Assembly (NCBI GenBank): GCA_937874185.1
Contig: CALNAK010000021.1
Coordinates: 62,001-126,000, forward strand
From: an uncultured Lactobacillus sp.
Lineage (GTDB): Bacteria > Bacillota > Bacilli > Lactobacillales > Lactobacillaceae
Direction: 5' to 3'
Length of the DNA stretch: 64,000 bases
Part shown: positions 18,355 through 27,489 of the stretch, piece by piece
Numbering within the stretch: the first letter of the stretch is position 1
How the letters are laid out: each line of letters opens with the position of its first letter
The notes under the pieces: model-generated
Database searches by the model: none
Told to the model about the DNA's origin: nothing
What the model saw: the letters and a program-made list of their open reading frames with translations, nothing else
Program-made: the position numbers and the translations under genes

Positions 18355-20301
18355 ATGGATTTAAAACAACTGTTATTAAAAGACGCCATGATCATGGACT
18401 TGAAAGCCACTACTAAAGAGGATGCCATTGAAGAAATGGTCAACAAGTACTATGACGTCGGTGTTATTGACGACAAAGAATTATACAAGGCTGATATTTT
18501 AAAACGTGAAGCACAAACTAGTACTGGTATCGGTGAAGGAATTGCTATGCCACATGCACGTGACAAAGCTGTAAAACGTGCAACTGTTCTTTTTGCCAAA
18601 AGTGCTAAGGGTATTGATTACCAATCACTTGATGGTCAACCAGCTTACCTATTCTTCATGATTGCTGCTCCAGACGGTGCTGATAATCTTCATTTGCAAG
18701 CCTTAGCTGCATTGTCATCATTACTTATCAATCCTGAACTTGTTAAAAACTTAAAAGCTGCTACTACCGCTGATGAAGTTCAAGAATTATTTGATAAAGC
18801 TATGCAAGAAAAAGAAGCCAAAGATAAGGCTGATGAAGCTAAACAAAAGGCTAAAGAAGAAGCAGCTGCAAACGCAACTGACGATTCTGAAAAGAAACCT
18901 TATGTTGTTGCTGTAACTGCCTGCCCTACTGGTATTGCTCATACTTATATGGCTGAAGCTGCTCTTAAAGAACAAGCCGAAAAAATGGGTATCGACATTA
19001 AAGTCGAAACTAACGGTTCCGAAGGTGTTAAACATAAGTTAACTGCCAGTGAAATCGAACGTGCTGATGGTGTTATCATCGCCGCTGATAAGAAAGTTGA
19101 TATGCCTCGTTTCGATGGTAAGCATCTTGTTAACCGTCCTGTAAGTGATGGTATCAACAAAGCTGAAGAATTAATCAATTTAGCCGCTGAACAAAAAGCT
19201 CCTGTCTTCCACTCTGAGGGTGGTGCTGTTGAAGCTGATGAAGATAGTGGCGAAAAGAAGTCACTTTGGTCAAAAATTTACGCTGATTTAATGAATGGTA
19301 TTTCTAATATGCTTCCATTCGTTGTTGGTGGTGGTATCTTAATGGCTATTTCCTTCCTATTGGAAAACTCCGTTGGTGCTCATTCACAATGGTTCCTATT
19401 CTTCAACAACGTTGGTAACTATGCCTTTAGTTTCTTGATTCCTGTTCTAGCTGCTTATATCGCTGTTTCTATTGGTGATCGTCCTGCCTTGCTACCTGGT
19501 TTCGTTGGTGGTTATATGGCATCTCAAGCAACCGCTTCAGTTGTTTCATCTAAGAGTCCTGCCGGATTTATCGGTGGTCTACTAGCTGGTTTCATCGCTG
19601 GTTGGATTATCGTTGCTTTGAAGAAATGGCTCAAGGGTATGCCTCAATCACTTGCTGGTCTTAAAACAATCTTGATTTACCCTGTACTTGGTCTATTACT
19701 TACTGGTGCTGTAATGTACTTCGCCGTTGATCCTATCTTCGCTGTTGTTAACCATGCTATTACAGCCTTTCTAGAAACAATGGGTACTGGTAATGCCGTT
19801 GTCCTTGGTGCTTTACTTGGTGGTATGATGTCAATCGATATGGGTGGTCCTTTCAACAAAGCCGCTTATACATTTGCTATCGGTACTTTCACAGCTACAC
19901 AAGATGGTGCTCTAATGGCTGCTGTTATGGTCGGTGGTATGATTCCACCTCTAGCAATTGCTATTGCAACAACATTCTGGAAAGATAAGTTTACTGAACA
20001 AGAAAGACAAGCTGGTCTTTCAAACTACATCTTAGGCCTTTCATTTATTACTGAAGGTGCTATCCCATTTGCTGCTGGAGATCCATTACACGTTATCGTT
20101 TCAAGTGTTATCGGTTCTGCAATCGGTGGTGGTTTGACACAACTCTGGAGTGTTAATGTTCCTGCACCCCATGGTGGTATCTTCGTTACTCCATTAGCTA
20201 ACAAGCCATTGCTTTACTTACTAGCCGTTGTTATCGGTGCGGTAATCTCTGGTGTTATCTACGGTATTTGGAAGCCTGCTAAAAAAGCTGCTAATAAATA
20301 A
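18355..20301 (+). CDS. fruA: PTS fructose transporter, fused EIIABC
   Basis: 648 residues. Imports and phosphorylates fructose to fructose 1-phosphate. Domains in order: EIIA (1-150) with phospho-His67 in GIAMPHARD; a charged Ala/Lys/Glu linker; EIIB (about 183-285) with phospho-Cys190 in VTACPTGIAHTYMAEAAL; EIIC (about 310-645) with many membrane helices, MGGPFNKAAY and ITEGAIPFAAGDP. The EIIA-B-C order is usual for Firmicutes FruA. GGGGG ribosome site. Last gene of the operon, followed by a terminator. Confidence 0.96.
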   Translation: MDLKQLLLKDAMIMDLKATTKEDAIEEMVNKYYDVGVIDDKELYKADILKREAQTSTGIGEGIAMPHARDKAVKRATVLFAKSAKGIDYQSLDGQPAYLFFMIAAPDGADNLHLQALAALSSLLINPELVKNLKAATTADEVQELFDKAMQEKEAKDKADEAKQKAKEEAAANATDDSEKKPYVVAVTACPTGIAHTYMAEAALKEQAEKMGIDIKVETNGSEGVKHKLTASEIERADGVIIAADKKVDMPRFDGKHLVNRPVSDGINKAEELINLAAEQKAPVFHSEGGAVEADEDSGEKKSLWSKIYADLMNGISNMLPFVVGGGILMAISFLLENSVGAHSQWFLFFNNVGNYAFSFLIPVLAAYIAVSIGDRPALLPGFVGGYMASQATASVVSSKSPAGFIGGLLAGFIAGWIIVALKKWLKGMPQSLAGLKTILIYPVLGLLLTGAVMYFAVDPIFAVVNHAITAFLETMGTGNAVVLGALLGGMMSIDMGGPFNKAAYTFAIGTFTATQDGALMAAVMVGGMIPPLAIAIATTFWKDKFTEQERQAGLSNYILGLSFITEGAIPFAAGDPLHVIVSSVIGSAIGGGLTQLWSVNVPAPHGGIFVTPLANKPLLYLLAVVIGAVISGVIYGIWKPAKKAANK

Positions 20302-20323
20302 TAATTTAAAATTATAAATTAAG

Positions 20324-20350
20324 ACATCCTTTCGAGGATGCCTTTTTCTT
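20324..20350 (+). terminator. Terminator of fruRKA
   Basis: CATCCT, TTCG tetraloop, AGGATG, then CCTTTTTCTTTT; 23 bp past the fruA stop. Confidence 0.9.
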
Positions 20351-20529
20351 TTGCATAAAATAATAAAATTAATGAAAAATATCTGACATAAAATCATTTT
20401 TGACTATCCATTGTTTGTTGATATATCAGCATATTTAGACTCGAAATCAGATATTTTACTGATATACTGAAACCACTTACAAGTTGCAACTTGAAGAATC
20501 CCTACCACAAAAAGCAAGGAGTCCTCACA

Positions 20530-22476
20530 TTGAAAATTAAAAATATTTTACTATCAAGCATCGTTTTAGGTGGTTTCATCTCACCAGTTCTCTCAACTAC
20601 CACTGTTATGGCTGAAACAATCCAAACAAAGACTGAACAAAGCACAACTAAAGAAACTAGCCCCACAACTAATAACCAAGTTTCACGCGAAAAGAAAGTA
20701 AATCTTGGAGCTGGATTTGACCTAAACAGCTTAGATAATAAAACAAGTATAGTCATCCCTACAAAAACTCAAGATGGCAAACACGTCCTCGACGATATCT
20801 TTATTAATTTGACTGATACCGAAATTGAAACTTTAAAGAGTACTAAAAAAATTGATTTCACCATTCCACAACTGGAAACAACTTCAGATTGGGGTGGAAA
20901 ACTTAGTTATGCCAGTACAGATAAAACTATGTCACTGAATTTTAACGAAAGCACTCAAACTCTCTCACTATCCAACGGAGAATATATTCCCTACAAATTA
21001 ATTGCCGGAGATTCAAGAGTACATTATGTTCAAAAGGATACTGGTAAAGAAATCCACGTCCAAGACCACCCAGATGCTTATACCACAGATGGACATGGAC
21101 CTGATTTATTTGAAGTTTTAACATTAACGGAACTTAATTTAGAAGATAAAATTATTGGTTACTTTGATGTCACTGATACTGATTTTGAACATCTAGCAGA
21201 TCTAGAACCATTGAATCCAACTATTCCTGAGTATGACAACCCAGTAAATATGGAATTTGATCGTAATTCAATTGGAAAAGACAATACTGAATACACCGTT
21301 TATTTGGAAAAAGCCAAACCGCAGACAGTAATACTGAACGTTTATTTAGATGGTAAACTTTTCTCAACCGAATCATATTATGGCAAAATAAACTCTGATC
21401 TATCTAAAAAGGCTGATCCCAAACTTCCTGACGAAAAAACTACTACTCTAGATAAAAATTTAACTCATTTTAGTTCAACTAACGAGTATTTCCCTCAATA
21501 TGGTACATCAACTTTGTCAGGTAAATATTTCCATAATCGAATCTTTGAAAATGATGATGAAGACGAGAAATTAGGATTTTTAGATGCAAGTATTCAATTT
21601 GCTAGTGATGATGAACACTTTGGTAGCCGAATCGAGCTTAATAAAGCTGGTAAAAAATGTATCACGGAAATACATTACAAATCTAACAGTTTACCTGACG
21701 ACCAAGTTATAGCCGACCTTTCAATTGAATCAAATATCGGTGTACAAATTGTTCCAAATTTAACTGGTAAAAAGGGTCAAACTATTACTGTCAAAGTACC
21801 AGTTGTTAAGGGATATACATCAGATAAAACTACTGTTACAGCAACTTTTGATAATAAAGGAAACATCAAAACTACTGAAAAAGTATTCTATACTAAAGTA
21901 ACAACCGACGGGAACGAGAATAACAATGATAATGGCTCCGATGAAACTCCTACTAACCCAGACGGAAATGGCAATGATAATGGTGGACTCCCTTCCACTC
22001 CTGGTGGAGACAACAATGGAGCAGGAACAATCAAGCCTCCTGTTACCACACCAATGCAACAACCAGAAGACTTCAATGGTTTCATTGGAACTATGAAGAA
22101 AGATGTAACTATCTTTTCCTTAAACAACGGAAAGATGTCTCCTATTACCAATAAACAACTTTCTAAACATTCTGACTGGAAATCAGATCAGGTTATTAAA
22201 ATTGATGGTGTTAAATACTATCGTGTAGCAACTAATGAATGGGTAAAGAGTTCTGACGTTTACAGATATGAAAATCAGCAAGGAATCGTCGATACTAAAA
22301 ATATTCAAGTTACACATTTAGTTTCATCAAATAAAGATATGTTTAGTAACCGAGGCTTAGCCGCAAAAACTAGTTGGAAATATGATCGAATTGGTTATCT
22401 TGGCGACAAAGAAGAAAAACATTATCGTGTAGCAACTAATGAATTTGTCCAAGAATCAGATGTGAATGTAAAATAA
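20530..22476 (+). CDS. Secreted surface protein with C-terminal SLAP-like pair
   Basis: 648 residues. Signal peptide (KIKNILLSSIVLGGFISP, cut probably after VMA), a long mature region of unknown fold (about 45-445), an Asn/Gly/Pro/Asp linker (about 460-510), then two SLAP-like modules ending YYRVATNEWVKSSDVY and HYRVATNEFVQESDVNVK. The C-terminus should hold it on the wall non-covalently; the central region could be the binding part. TTG 20530 is the start because AAGGAG lies 8 bp upstream; the ATG at 20491 lacks a site and spoils the signal peptide. TTGACT/TATATC and a TGATATATCA palindrome lie upstream. Confidence 0.78.
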   Translation: MKIKNILLSSIVLGGFISPVLSTTTVMAETIQTKTEQSTTKETSPTTNNQVSREKKVNLGAGFDLNSLDNKTSIVIPTKTQDGKHVLDDIFINLTDTEIETLKSTKKIDFTIPQLETTSDWGGKLSYASTDKTMSLNFNESTQTLSLSNGEYIPYKLIAGDSRVHYVQKDTGKEIHVQDHPDAYTTDGHGPDLFEVLTLTELNLEDKIIGYFDVTDTDFEHLADLEPLNPTIPEYDNPVNMEFDRNSIGKDNTEYTVYLEKAKPQTVILNVYLDGKLFSTESYYGKINSDLSKKADPKLPDEKTTTLDKNLTHFSSTNEYFPQYGTSTLSGKYFHNRIFENDDEDEKLGFLDASIQFASDDEHFGSRIELNKAGKKCITEIHYKSNSLPDDQVIADLSIESNIGVQIVPNLTGKKGQTITVKVPVVKGYTSDKTTVTATFDNKGNIKTTEKVFYTKVTTDGNENNNDNGSDETPTNPDGNGNDNGGLPSTPGGDNNGAGTIKPPVTTPMQQPEDFNGFIGTMKKDVTIFSLNNGKMSPITNKQLSKHSDWKSDQVIKIDGVKYYRVATNEWVKSSDVYRYENQQGIVDTKNIQVTHLVSSNKDMFSNRGLAAKTSWKYDRIGYLGDKEEKHYRVATNEFVQESDVNVK

Positions 22477-22480
22477 CGCA

Positions 22481-22523
22481 AAAAAGACTTTTAACCAGAT
22501 AAAAAATGGTTAAAAGTCTTTTT
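22481..22523. terminator. Strong bidirectional terminator
   Basis: AAAAAGACTTTTAACC (22481-22496) pairs perfectly with 22508-22523; T-runs on both strands. It ends the SLAP protein gene (+) and can stop transcripts from map (-). Confidence 0.92.
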
Positions 22524-22657
22524 TACAATTTCATTAATAACTCTTTATAAATATCAGCAACTGATGTTATCCATTGATTAAATTACTACGAGATTTCTCT
22601 CATCTAAAATAATCAATCATTAACTAAATGAGTTTATTATTAATATCGTTTAATTTA

Positions 22658-23494
22658 CTACTTTTCGTTTTCCTTAGCTAAATACTCATTAGCCCATTTC
22701 ATATATTTAGCATCCTCTTCGGCGTCTTGTGATGTCAAAATAACAGGACCATTTTCAGTAATAGCAAAGGTATGTTCATATTGTGCAGACCATGAACCAT
22801 CAGCACTGGCGTAATAGATCCAATCATCATTAGGGTCCTTTAGTGAACGGTCAACAATTTCCCATGTACCTTCATTGATCATTGGTTCAACAGTCAATGT
22901 CATACCATTCTTCAAACGTAAGCCCTTGCCGGGTTCACCATAATGAAGAACATCTGGTTGTTCATGCATTGTTGGCTGAATACCGTGACCACAAAGATCA
23001 CGAACATCACCATATCCATGTTCATCCTCAGTGAAATGTTGGATAGCATAACCGATATCACCTAAACGATTGCCCTCAACACTTTGAGCAATACCTAAGT
23101 ATAATGCCTTCTTAGTTACTTCCATCAAATCAGCAGTCTTCTTGCTTACCTTGCCAACAGCATAACTCCAGCATGAGTCACTTTGGTAGCCCTTGTAGCT
23201 AACAGTCATATCAACCTTGACCAAATCACCTTCGTGCAAAATTAAATCACGACGTGGAGTACCATGAGCAACTTCATCATTTACATCGACACAAGTTGCA
23301 TATTTATAACCTTCAAAACCTTTTTCTGAAGGTGTAGCACCGTGACTAACAATATAGTCGTTGGCAAATTCTTCAATTGAATAAGCTGAGATACCTGGTT
23401 TAATAATGTCACGTAAGCCTAAATGAACTCCGGCCAATATTTTACCAGATTCACGCATTCCTTCAATTTCTCGTTCTGATTTTAATGTAATCAT
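22658..23494 (-). CDS. map: Methionine aminopeptidase, type I
   Basis: 278 residues. Removes the initiator Met from nascent proteins. Creatinase/pita-bread fold with metal ligands visible: GDLVKVDMTV and the QSDSCW Asp pair, GHGIQPTMHEQP, VEPMINEG and EHTFAIT. It is some 25 residues longer than the minimal type Ia enzyme, with an extra segment around SLKDPNDDWIYYASADGSWSAQ, a form seen in lactic acid bacteria. No zinc-finger or SH3 extension. 24 bp downstream of uvrC. Confidence 0.94.
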   Translation of the reverse strand: MITLKSEREIEGMRESGKILAGVHLGLRDIIKPGISAYSIEEFANDYIVSHGATPSEKGFEGYKYATCVDVNDEVAHGTPRRDLILHEGDLVKVDMTVSYKGYQSDSCWSYAVGKVSKKTADLMEVTKKALYLGIAQSVEGNRLGDIGYAIQHFTEDEHGYGDVRDLCGHGIQPTMHEQPDVLHYGEPGKGLRLKNGMTLTVEPMINEGTWEIVDRSLKDPNDDWIYYASADGSWSAQYEHTFAITENGPVILTSQDAEEDAKYMKWANEYLAKENEK

Positions 23495-23518
23495 ACATTA
23501 TCCCCCAATATTTATTAA

Positions 23519-25336
23519 TTAACCTTTATGGTATTTTTTATGGAAAGTCGTACTAGCAAGAGTTATCTTGATTGTTTGCGCAGTCGTCTTAGGAATTCCC
23601 AATTCAGTAAACTGATCAATTGTAGCTTCCTTCATTTTCTTAACTGACCCAAATTTTTTCAATAACTTAGTTCTAGTCTTTGGACCAACACCTTGGATAT
23701 TATCCAACTGCGATGACAAAGCATTCTTGCTTCTAGTCTTTCGATGGAACGTAATAGCGAAACGGTGCACTTCATCTTGAATTCGTTGTAATAGGTAGAA
23801 TCCCTGACTCTTGCGATCCAAAGGAACTTCTATCCCATCTTCACCAACAATCAAATGTGAGGTATTATGGTGGTCATCTTTGACCATACCAGCTACCGGA
23901 ATACTAATTCCCAACTCGTTTGCTAAAACATCCCTAACAGCACGCAATTCAATGATACCACCATCCATCAAAATCAGGTCAGGCAGCGCGTCATCTTCCT
24001 TAATTAACCGTGAATAACGACGATAAATGACCTCACGTGTATTAGCAGCTTCATCAGCACCAGATTGATGTTCGACTTCACCTTTTATCTTATACTTTCT
24101 GTAGCCACTTTTCTCGGGACGACCATCTTGAAACATGACCATTGCTGAAACAGGATTAGTTCCCTGAATATGTGAGTGGTCAAAGGATTCAATTACGTGA
24201 CCGTAAGGAAGATTTAAAGCTTCAAAGATTTGTTTCTGAGCACCATATGTCTGACGATTATCTAACTCCATTAGCCTAAATTTCTCTTGTAAGACCAATT
24301 TAGAGTTTTCAGCAGCCATATCCATTAGATCCTTCTTCTGGCCTCTTTGAGGCGTTCTAAAGGGGATATCAAGGACTTGTGACAATGTATCCTTGTCTAA
24401 ATTGTCAGGTACCAAAATTTCCTTTGGTAAAACCTGATTTCGACGATTATAGAATTGCAGGATAAACGTCGACAGTTCTTCCTCTGGAGTATTGATGCAG
24501 GCAAACACCCGCTTCTCACGTTTCATTAATCGAGCTTGACGAATAAAGAAGATTTGAATGGAAATCCAACCTTTTTCAACATAATAATTAAAAATATCTC
24601 GTGGTGTACTGTCATTTGAGATGATTTTCTGTTTCTCAACGGTAGTTTCAATATATTTAATTTGATCACGTAACTCAGCTGCTCGTTCAAATTCCATTTT
24701 GCCAGCGGCTTGTGTCATACGATCTTCCAATTGATGCTTGATTTCAGTAACATTTCCACCAAGAAAACTTTTAATTTTATCTACTTGTTCATCATATTTT
24801 TCTTTAGGAACAGTTTGGAAACAAGCTCCCAGACATTGTCCCATATGATAGTACAAACAAGGACGGCCAAGATTTCCCTGACAACGCCGCAATGGATAAA
24901 CCTTCTGTAAGAAATTTAGGGTATTTGATGCTGCCCAAACATTAGGATAAGGTCCAAAATAATAGGCACCATCTTTTTTGATTAAACCAGTGATTTCCAT
25001 TTTGGGATCACGCTCATTAGTAATCTTAATATAAGGATAGCCGGTACCCTTTTTTAATTTGATATTGTAATAGGGTTGGTGCTTTTGAATCAAAGTTATT
25101 TCTAACAAAAATGCTTCCTTATCATTCGAAGTAATAATTGTCTCAAAATCACGAATTTCTGAAACTAAGCGAGCTGTCTTACCCTCATGTGAACTCTTAA
25201 AATAAGATCTAACCCGATTCTTTAAATTTTTAGCTTTTCCAACATAAATAATTTTGGAATTAATATCTTTCATTAGATAACAACCCGGACGAGGTGGTAA
25301 AAGGCTTAATTTATGCTCAATATATTCAGTTGCCAT
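23519..25336 (-). CDS. uvrC: Excinuclease ABC subunit C
   Basis: 605 residues. Makes both incisions in nucleotide excision repair. GIY-YIG nuclease at the N-terminus (PGCYLMKD, IIYVGKAKNLKNRVRSYF), Cys-containing loop (LGRPCLYYHMGQCLGAC), UVR motif (about 200-235), RNase H-like second nuclease (ESFDHSHIQGTNPVSAMV, LILMDGG) and C-terminal helix-hairpin-helix (IQGVGPKTRTKLLKKFG). Start ATG 25336: AGGGGAG is 6 bp ahead; the longer reading from 25372 includes that site. Confidence 0.96.
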   Translation of the reverse strand: MATEYIEHKLSLLPPRPGCYLMKDINSKIIYVGKAKNLKNRVRSYFKSSHEGKTARLVSEIRDFETIITSNDKEAFLLEITLIQKHQPYYNIKLKKGTGYPYIKITNERDPKMEITGLIKKDGAYYFGPYPNVWAASNTLNFLQKVYPLRRCQGNLGRPCLYYHMGQCLGACFQTVPKEKYDEQVDKIKSFLGGNVTEIKHQLEDRMTQAAGKMEFERAAELRDQIKYIETTVEKQKIISNDSTPRDIFNYYVEKGWISIQIFFIRQARLMKREKRVFACINTPEEELSTFILQFYNRRNQVLPKEILVPDNLDKDTLSQVLDIPFRTPQRGQKKDLMDMAAENSKLVLQEKFRLMELDNRQTYGAQKQIFEALNLPYGHVIESFDHSHIQGTNPVSAMVMFQDGRPEKSGYRKYKIKGEVEHQSGADEAANTREVIYRRYSRLIKEDDALPDLILMDGGIIELRAVRDVLANELGISIPVAGMVKDDHHNTSHLIVGEDGIEVPLDRKSQGFYLLQRIQDEVHRFAITFHRKTRSKNALSSQLDNIQGVGPKTRTKLLKKFGSVKKMKEATIDQFTELGIPKTTAQTIKITLASTTFHKKYHKG

Positions 25337-25549
25337 CAGACTCCCCTCCCTCTTCAATCGTTTTAAACTCATATAATTCTAAGTTAATCTGTCTAATTGT
25401 CAAATCATGTGCAACCATATGTTCTTATTATACGATTTATTACAATATTTATCGTTATTTTACTATCAAAATATTTTTTTCCTAAATCATCTAAAATCAA
25501 ATAATGACAATCTATCTCAAAAAAAACGTTTAAAATTTCAATCAAAGAA

Positions 25550-25578
25550 TTGTTATTTCATCAAGAACGACTTATAAT
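25550..25578 (+). promoter_or_regulatory. Promoter of the 48-residue gene
   Basis: TTGTTA, 17 bp, TATAAT, 38 bp before the ATG at 25617. The 280-bp uvrC/small-gene divergent gap holds nothing else I can identify. Confidence 0.75.
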
Positions 25579-25616
25579 GGACTTAATTATAAAGAAACTG
25601 AAAGGGGCTGGTACCG

Positions 25617-25763
25617 ATGGGCTTAACAGTGAAACGTGAAAGTGATTTTGGAAGTTTGTTTGATAAGTTTGCCTCTCTTCCCGAAGATGTAAAAGAAAAC
25701 GTAAAGCGCGTAGATTCCGCAGAAAAGAAATCTTCAAAAGAATCTAAGGAATCTAAAAAGTAA
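25617..25763 (+). CDS. 48-residue conserved-looking small protein
   Basis: Starts MGLTVKRESDFGSLFDKFASL and ends in a Lys/Ser/Glu-rich tail (SAEKKSSKESKESKK). It has a near-consensus promoter, AAAGGGG 9 bp before the ATG and a strong terminator downstream, so it is a real monocistronic gene despite its size. The N-terminal LTVKRESDFGSLFDKFASLP looks like a short family annotated as SPJ_0845-like in streptococci and lactobacilli; this is a memory-based resemblance. Soluble, highly charged, function unknown. Confidence 0.72.
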   Translation: MGLTVKRESDFGSLFDKFASLPEDVKENVKRVDSAEKKSSKESKESKK

Positions 25764-25853
25764 TAATTTAAACTTCTCTTGTTTAATGTTGCTTCTGTTC
25801 GAGGTAACTGCCATTTATTTTACAATTTCTTTAAGAAACCTTTTGATAAAGTA

Positions 25854-25894
25854 AAAGACCAAGGATTGACTTTAATGTCATCCTTGGTCTTTTT
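25854..25894. terminator. Strong bidirectional terminator
   Basis: AAAGACCAAGGAT arm pairs with ATCCTTGGTCTTT; T-run on plus, A-run on the other side. Between convergent small genes. Confidence 0.9.
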
Positions 25895-25895
25895 T

Positions 25896-25997
25896 TTATT
25901 CGTTATTAAGTTCCCACTCGGCTTTACGAAGATCAGTTAATTCTTGATACATCAAATATTCAAAATAGTCATCAAGCACACTATCAAACAATGCCAT
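25896..25997 (-). CDS. 33-residue small protein overlapping the upstream gene
   Basis: MALFDSVLDDYFEYLMYQELTD... ending ELNNE: short, acidic and aromatic. AGGGTG lies 6 bp before its ATG, inside the last codons of the gene at 25984-26514, and the coding regions overlap by 14 bp, the arrangement of translational coupling. Its stop lies directly before the terminator. Length alone is weak evidence, so it is tentative. A longer in-frame reading to 26093 lies within the other gene and is not favoured. Confidence 0.45.
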   Translation of the reverse strand: MALFDSVLDDYFEYLMYQELTDLRKAEWELNNE

Positions 25998-26514
25998 AAT
26001 TATCACCCTGTTTTTCAAATTTGGTTTGAATAAAATCTGCCGAAATAATTGGTCGATTAACAGTACGTCCTTTTTCATTAACGTATCTATCAATAGTTAA
26101 TACTTTTCCATAAAACTTGATTGGATCATTTTCCTGAAAGCTACTATCATTTTTAGCAAAACTAGATAAGTCATACTTTAGCTTAATAGTCTTTGAGGCA
26201 TCATTACCATCGAGCGCAACTAATAAGTACTTATGTTCCGTATCTAATTTCTTAATATGTCCATATTGATAAATCTTACTCCCATAATACAAGGTTGTAT
26301 TCTCATATAAATTATCAAACGAAACATACGAATATTTTTTACGCTCTTTACTAAATTCCGCAATTGATTTCTGCTTTGACTTATCTGAGATATTTATTTT
26401 TGTTTCTTGAATACTTCCTACGATCTGATTGTTTGATACAAATGTATAAACTATTACTAATAAAAAAGTACATAAAAAAATAATCAAAATCCTGGAACGT
26501 ATATTTCTTAACAT
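25984..26514 (-). CDS. Membrane-anchored or secreted protein, unknown
   Basis: 176 residues. One N-terminal hydrophobic helix (about 8-26, SRILIIFLCTFLLVIVYTFV) without a clear cleavage site, so probably an N-terminal anchor with the body outside. The exterior part contains a possible OB-like beta region (TTLYYGSKIYQYGHIKKLDTEHKYLLVALDG ... KFYGKVLTIDRYV, cited in pieces). No catalytic motif recognised. The GGGGG site is 11 bp from the ATG. Overlaps the downstream 33-codon gene. Confidence 0.65.
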   Translation of the reverse strand: MLRNIRSRILIIFLCTFLLVIVYTFVSNNQIVGSIQETKINISDKSKQKSIAEFSKERKKYSYVSFDNLYENTTLYYGSKIYQYGHIKKLDTEHKYLLVALDGNDASKTIKLKYDLSSFAKNDSSFQENDPIKFYGKVLTIDRYVNEKGRTVNRPIISADFIQTKFEKQGDNYGIV

Positions 26515-26623
26515 TTAATTCAATTCCCCCGATAAACAAAAGATAGCAAAGGTCTAAGTGAAACACAAACAATTTTCAATAACTTAAAAATTTAAATATA
26601 TGATTATTGAAAATGACATAAAA

Positions 26624-26654
26624 AAATATCTCTAAATAAATTTCAGAGATATTT
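26624..26654 (-). terminator. Terminator of the mgtC-like gene
   Basis: AAATATCTCT (26624-26633) pairs with AGAGATATTT (26645-26654); T-run on the minus strand. Confidence 0.8.
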
Positions 26655-26666
26655 CTAATAATTGAG

Positions 26667-27368
26667 CTAAACATTAATCGTTTCAACTTTGGTAATGTTT
26701 TCATTCATCGATAGACCTTCAACTATATCGACGTAATCCAAACTCTTCCCAAAATCAATTGAATAGACATTAGTATAAATCTTAACACTATTCAAATTAG
26801 TCACACTGAAACGAACTCCTTGAACAGTAATATCATTTTTCTTGAAATAATCATCAATAAATTTTTTGGTATCAACTTTATGTTTATACTCAATTTTTAG
26901 TTTTCTAACTGGACTAATTTTAATAATTTTCTTCAAAAATCCTAAGACCGCATAAACAACTAAAAAACCTGCAATCGCAATAATATAATCACCCATACCA
27001 ACGGCGATTCCAATACAGGCCACAACCCACAAACTAGCTGCTGTTGTTAATCCACGAATTGAGTGATGTTCAACAATAATTGTTCCGGCACCTAAGAATC
27101 CAATGCCACTAACAACTTGAGCAATCAAACGAGCATCATCTGCTCTAAGGACACCTTTAAACTGTGGATATTCTCTAGCCATTTCCAGTGCGTTAAACCC
27201 AATGTTCTTTTGAATCATTGCAATAATACATGCACCCAGACAAACTAAGATATGTGTTCTAAGACCGGCTGGTCGATGCTTATAAGCACGATCCAATCCA
27301 ATAATTCCTGAAAAAAGTACTGCTAATAAAAGTCTAATTACTACCGTAAGAACACTTAATTGACTCAA
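26667..27368 (-). CDS. MgtC/SapB family membrane protein
   Basis: 233 residues. Membrane domain of about four to five helices with family signatures GIIGLDRAYKHRPAGLRTHILVCLGA, and GIGFLGAGTIIVEHHSIRGLTTAASLW; C-terminal ~80-residue soluble ACT-like domain. In pathogens MgtC tunes growth at low magnesium and inside macrophages through F-ATPase or PhoR partners; in lactobacilli its role is undefined. TTG start with GGAGGGG 7 bp upstream. Monocistronic. Confidence 0.88.
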   Translation of the reverse strand: MSQLSVLTVVIRLLLAVLFSGIIGLDRAYKHRPAGLRTHILVCLGACIIAMIQKNIGFNALEMAREYPQFKGVLRADDARLIAQVVSGIGFLGAGTIIVEHHSIRGLTTAASLWVVACIGIAVGMGDYIIAIAGFLVVYAVLGFLKKIIKISPVRKLKIEYKHKVDTKKFIDDYFKKNDITVQGVRFSVTNLNSVKIYTNVYSIDFGKSLDYVDIVEGLSMNENITKVETINV

Positions 27369-27489
27369 AAAATAACCCCTCCAATGTTCTACCCTATATA
27401 ATCAATACAATTAGTATAACATCATCTAAGAATTCATACGTTTGGACTTAAACAAAAGAACTGTCCGTATCCACCGGTAATATCCTTTT

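Noticed and set aside
25998..26093. N-terminal extension of the 33-codon gene to 65 codons
   Set aside because: The extra part lies wholly in another frame of the upstream gene and has no ribosome site; the ATG at 25997 does.
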